In this document: positions 60,429-64,000 of the stretch, piece after piece
Layout of the letters: each line of letters starts with the position of its first letter
Position numbering within the stretch: the first letter of the stretch is position 1
Position numbers and translations under genes: made by a program
Origin: JAWKOK01 sp963765875
GTDB taxonomy: Bacteria; Chloroflexota; Anaerolineae; Caldilineales; Caldilineaceae
NCBI GenBank assembly: GCA_963765875.1
Contig: CAVXYK010000017.1
Location: 1 to 64,000, forward strand
Direction: 5' to 3'
DNA length: 64,000 nt
The notes under the pieces: generated by a model
Told to the model about the DNA's origin: nothing
The model's input: only the letters and a program-made list of their open reading frames with translations
Database searches by the model: none

Positions 60429-60518
60429 TGAGCGCTCCTATCGGTTCGTCTTCATGTTTCAGCGCCAAAGTTATACCATTAATCAAGCTTTTGCGGTAAA
60501 ATCCTTTGATGTACAAAG

Positions 60519-60628
60519 GTCTGCTGCGTGCCACGTGCTGCGTGAGGAATCGCTTGGCAGGCCCAATGTCTCCGCAGTTCGGAGTACGCCGTTTCTTTTC
60601 ACGCAGCAAGCAACAAGCAGCAGTTTTC
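60519..60628. repeat. Foldback of GCTGCGTG / CACGCAGC words
   Basis: CTGCTGCGTGCCACGTGC and TGCGTGAGGAATCGC at the left face TTTTCACGCAGCAAGC and AACAAGCAGCAG at the right. It occupies the divergent gap between the metF fusion and the M50 gene, ending two bases before the latter's ATG, so that gene's leader is the repeat itself. Confidence 0.65.
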
Positions 60629-60629
60629 T

Positions 60630-61862
60630 ATGTCCGACTATCCAACATCACTGACCTTCCAGCAGGCACGCGATCTGCTGACAACCGAAGCCAACGCGCT
60701 GGCCGATGAGATCGCTGAACTGATCGCGCCTGACATGCTGATCGAGTCGACCCAGATTCCGCGCGAGCAGAAGACCGCGGGCGTAATCGTCTTTCGCGGC
60801 CGCCTGCTGCGACCCAGCCACGACGTCTTTCCCCGCTGGCTGAGCGAGCTCAACCGGCGGGGCTATACGCCCCTGCTGCGGCCCATTCCGGGCAGCGATC
60901 CTGATTTCGTTGCACTGCGCATCATGGCCGGCATCGCACCGGAAGCGCATCCGAAACAGTGGATCAACGGGTTGCTCTTTGCATTGACCATCTTCAGCAC
61001 CCTATTGGTCGGTTCCATGTACAGCTCAGAGCTAACTGGTTTGACCAGCGCCTGGCAACTATTACTGCCCCAGAACCTGATCAAGGGCTTGCCCTTTGCA
61101 GCCACCCTGCTTGGTATACTCGGGGCCCATGAATTCGGCCACTATTTCGCTGCGCGTTATCACAATGTGGCCGTCACGCTGCCCTATTTCATCCCGCTGC
61201 CCTTTCCGCCCTTCGGCACCATGGGCGCATTCATCCAACTCAAGGAACCGGTGCCGGATCGACGGCGGCTCTTCGACATCGGCGTGGCCGGTCCGTTGGC
61301 GGGTCTGGTGTTGGCCGTGCCGCTGCTCTTCATCGGCCTGAGCACCAGCCCGATGGAAGTGCCGATCTTCAGCGAGGGCAGTTGGCTGGAAGGAAACAGC
61401 ATTCTCTACTTCTTCGCCAAGTTCTGGATCTTCGGCAAACCGCTGCCCGACCTGATCACCGGCGAGGATGTGCTGATGAATCAGGTAACGACAGCCGCCT
61501 GGGCCGGGCTGCTGGTCACTGCGCTCAACCTACTGCCGGTGGGTCAGTTGGATGGCGGACACACAGTCTTTGCGCTCTTTGGCGAAAAGGCGCGCTACAT
61601 CAATCGTGTCACCATCGGCGTATTGGCAATTCTGGGCGTGGCCGGCATTCCCATGATTCAAGAGTTCCTGCCGCGACTGGTCTGGGTCGGCTGGATGGGC
61701 TGGTTCTTCTGGATGGTGCTCATCTTCGCCGTCATCGGCCCCTATCATCCGCCGGCGCTCGACGACGTCACCGAATTGGATCGACGACGGCGTTGGATCG
61801 GCTATGCGATGATCGCCATCTTCATATTGATCTTTGTGCCCGTTCCGTTGCGGGCGTTGTAG
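60630..61862 (+). CDS. M50 family site-2-protease-like membrane metallopeptidase
   Basis: A 410-aa intramembrane protease. The soluble N-terminal 110 residues are followed by about seven helices. The zinc motif HEFGH lies at about 167-171 within LGILGAHEFGHYFAARYHN, and the second site is LLPVGQLDGGHTVFAL (about 303-318), matching the N/D-P..DG motif of S2P enzymes. The FIPLPFPPFGTMGAFIQLKEP loop resembles the EGY1/Synechocystis branch. The role would be regulated intramembrane proteolysis. The ATG is only 2 bases downstream of a foldback repeat, with no Shine-Dalgarno visible. Confidence 0.9.
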   Translation: MSDYPTSLTFQQARDLLTTEANALADEIAELIAPDMLIESTQIPREQKTAGVIVFRGRLLRPSHDVFPRWLSELNRRGYTPLLRPIPGSDPDFVALRIMAGIAPEAHPKQWINGLLFALTIFSTLLVGSMYSSELTGLTSAWQLLLPQNLIKGLPFAATLLGILGAHEFGHYFAARYHNVAVTLPYFIPLPFPPFGTMGAFIQLKEPVPDRRRLFDIGVAGPLAGLVLAVPLLFIGLSTSPMEVPIFSEGSWLEGNSILYFFAKFWIFGKPLPDLITGEDVLMNQVTTAAWAGLLVTALNLLPVGQLDGGHTVFALFGEKARYINRVTIGVLAILGVAGIPMIQEFLPRLVWVGWMGWFFWMVLIFAVIGPYHPPALDDVTELDRRRRWIGYAMIAIFILIFVPVPLRAL

Positions 61863-61865
61863 AAA

Positions 61866-61972
61866 GAACATGAACCACAGAGACACGGAGGAGGCACAGA
61901 GATCACAGAGTTTTTTTATAGCTTTTCTCCGTGTCCTCTGTGCAATCCTCTGTGTCTCCGTGGTGAAAAATC
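61866..61972. repeat. CACAGAGACACGGAG / CTCCGTGTC foldback
   Basis: GAACCACAGAGACACGGAGG and CACAGAGATCACAGAG at the left face TCCGTGTCCTCTGTGC and CTCTGTGTCTCCGTGGTG at the right, with TTTTTTT in the loop. The arms pair over about 40 bp with few mismatches. It separates the M50 and glyQS genes. Confidence 0.7.
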
Positions 61973-62010
61973 AGACACTGAGTACCCAATAGCTAATTGA
62001 GAGAAAACCC

Positions 62011-64000
<1,990 letters not shown>

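Overview
The window is about 64 kb of moderately GC-rich bacterial chromosome. Gene content suggests a Chloroflexota member of the Caldilinea/Anaerolineae kind: large SARP-type (BTAD + STAND ATPase + TPR) regulators, a 69-aa basic protein of a type I associate with that phylum, PD40-propeller and SH3b-glycosidase secreted proteins, a fused glyQS, and intergenic DNA full of word-like foldback repeats. This placement is an inference from gene families; no rRNA or tRNA gene is present to confirm it. I see no CRISPR array, insertion sequence, prophage or replication origin.

Layout. 1-3.6 kb: a large unrecognised gene broken by several frameshifts. 3.7-21 kb: an accessory block with a glutathionyl-hydroquinone-reductase-like GST, an ABM-fold monooxygenase, three giant SARP-like regulators (two are close paralogues flanking a methyltransferase), a DUF433/DUF5615 toxin-antitoxin pair, a lipoprotein made of two near-identical domains, an OsmC protein and a DUF1059 protein. 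Three promoters here carry direct repeats of a GARACG-type core spaced 11, 21 or 22 bp, each ending exactly 16 bp before a -10 box. This is the architecture expected of SARP operators and is the most interesting signal in the window. 21-31 kb: PD-(D/E)XK protein, Gfo/Idh/MocA oxidoreductase, ABC-F ATPase, TPR/PD40 protein, acetyl-CoA synthetase and a DUF1624 membrane protein. 31-33.7 kb: a wrecked type I restriction-modification locus with an intact HNH-endonuclease pair inside it.

34-42.6 kb: arcB-arcA (arginine deiminase pathway), an MFS exporter, an M16C metalloprotease, an MTA-phosphorylase-like protein and a DUF983 protein. 42.6-51.8 kb: three related secreted or membrane-anchored SH3b + clan GH-A glycosidase proteins, one fused to a GH18-like domain, and a divergent membrane-anchored protein. 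52-64 kb: a candidate small RNA, a SWIM protein, a flippase-like membrane protein coupled to UDP-glucose dehydrogenase, a catalytic/non-catalytic M16B pair, acpS, a homocysteine methyltransferase/MTHFR fusion, an M50 site-2 protease and a fused glycyl-tRNA synthetase that runs off the end.

Two cautions. At least seven otherwise good genes, including the essential glyQS and acpS, are interrupted by single-base indels, mostly in short homopolymers. Sequencing error is the simplest reading, and I annotate such genes as one locus each. Many intergenic gaps are filled by foldback repeats built of degenerate short words; these sometimes extend open reading frames spuriously, as at the MFS gene.
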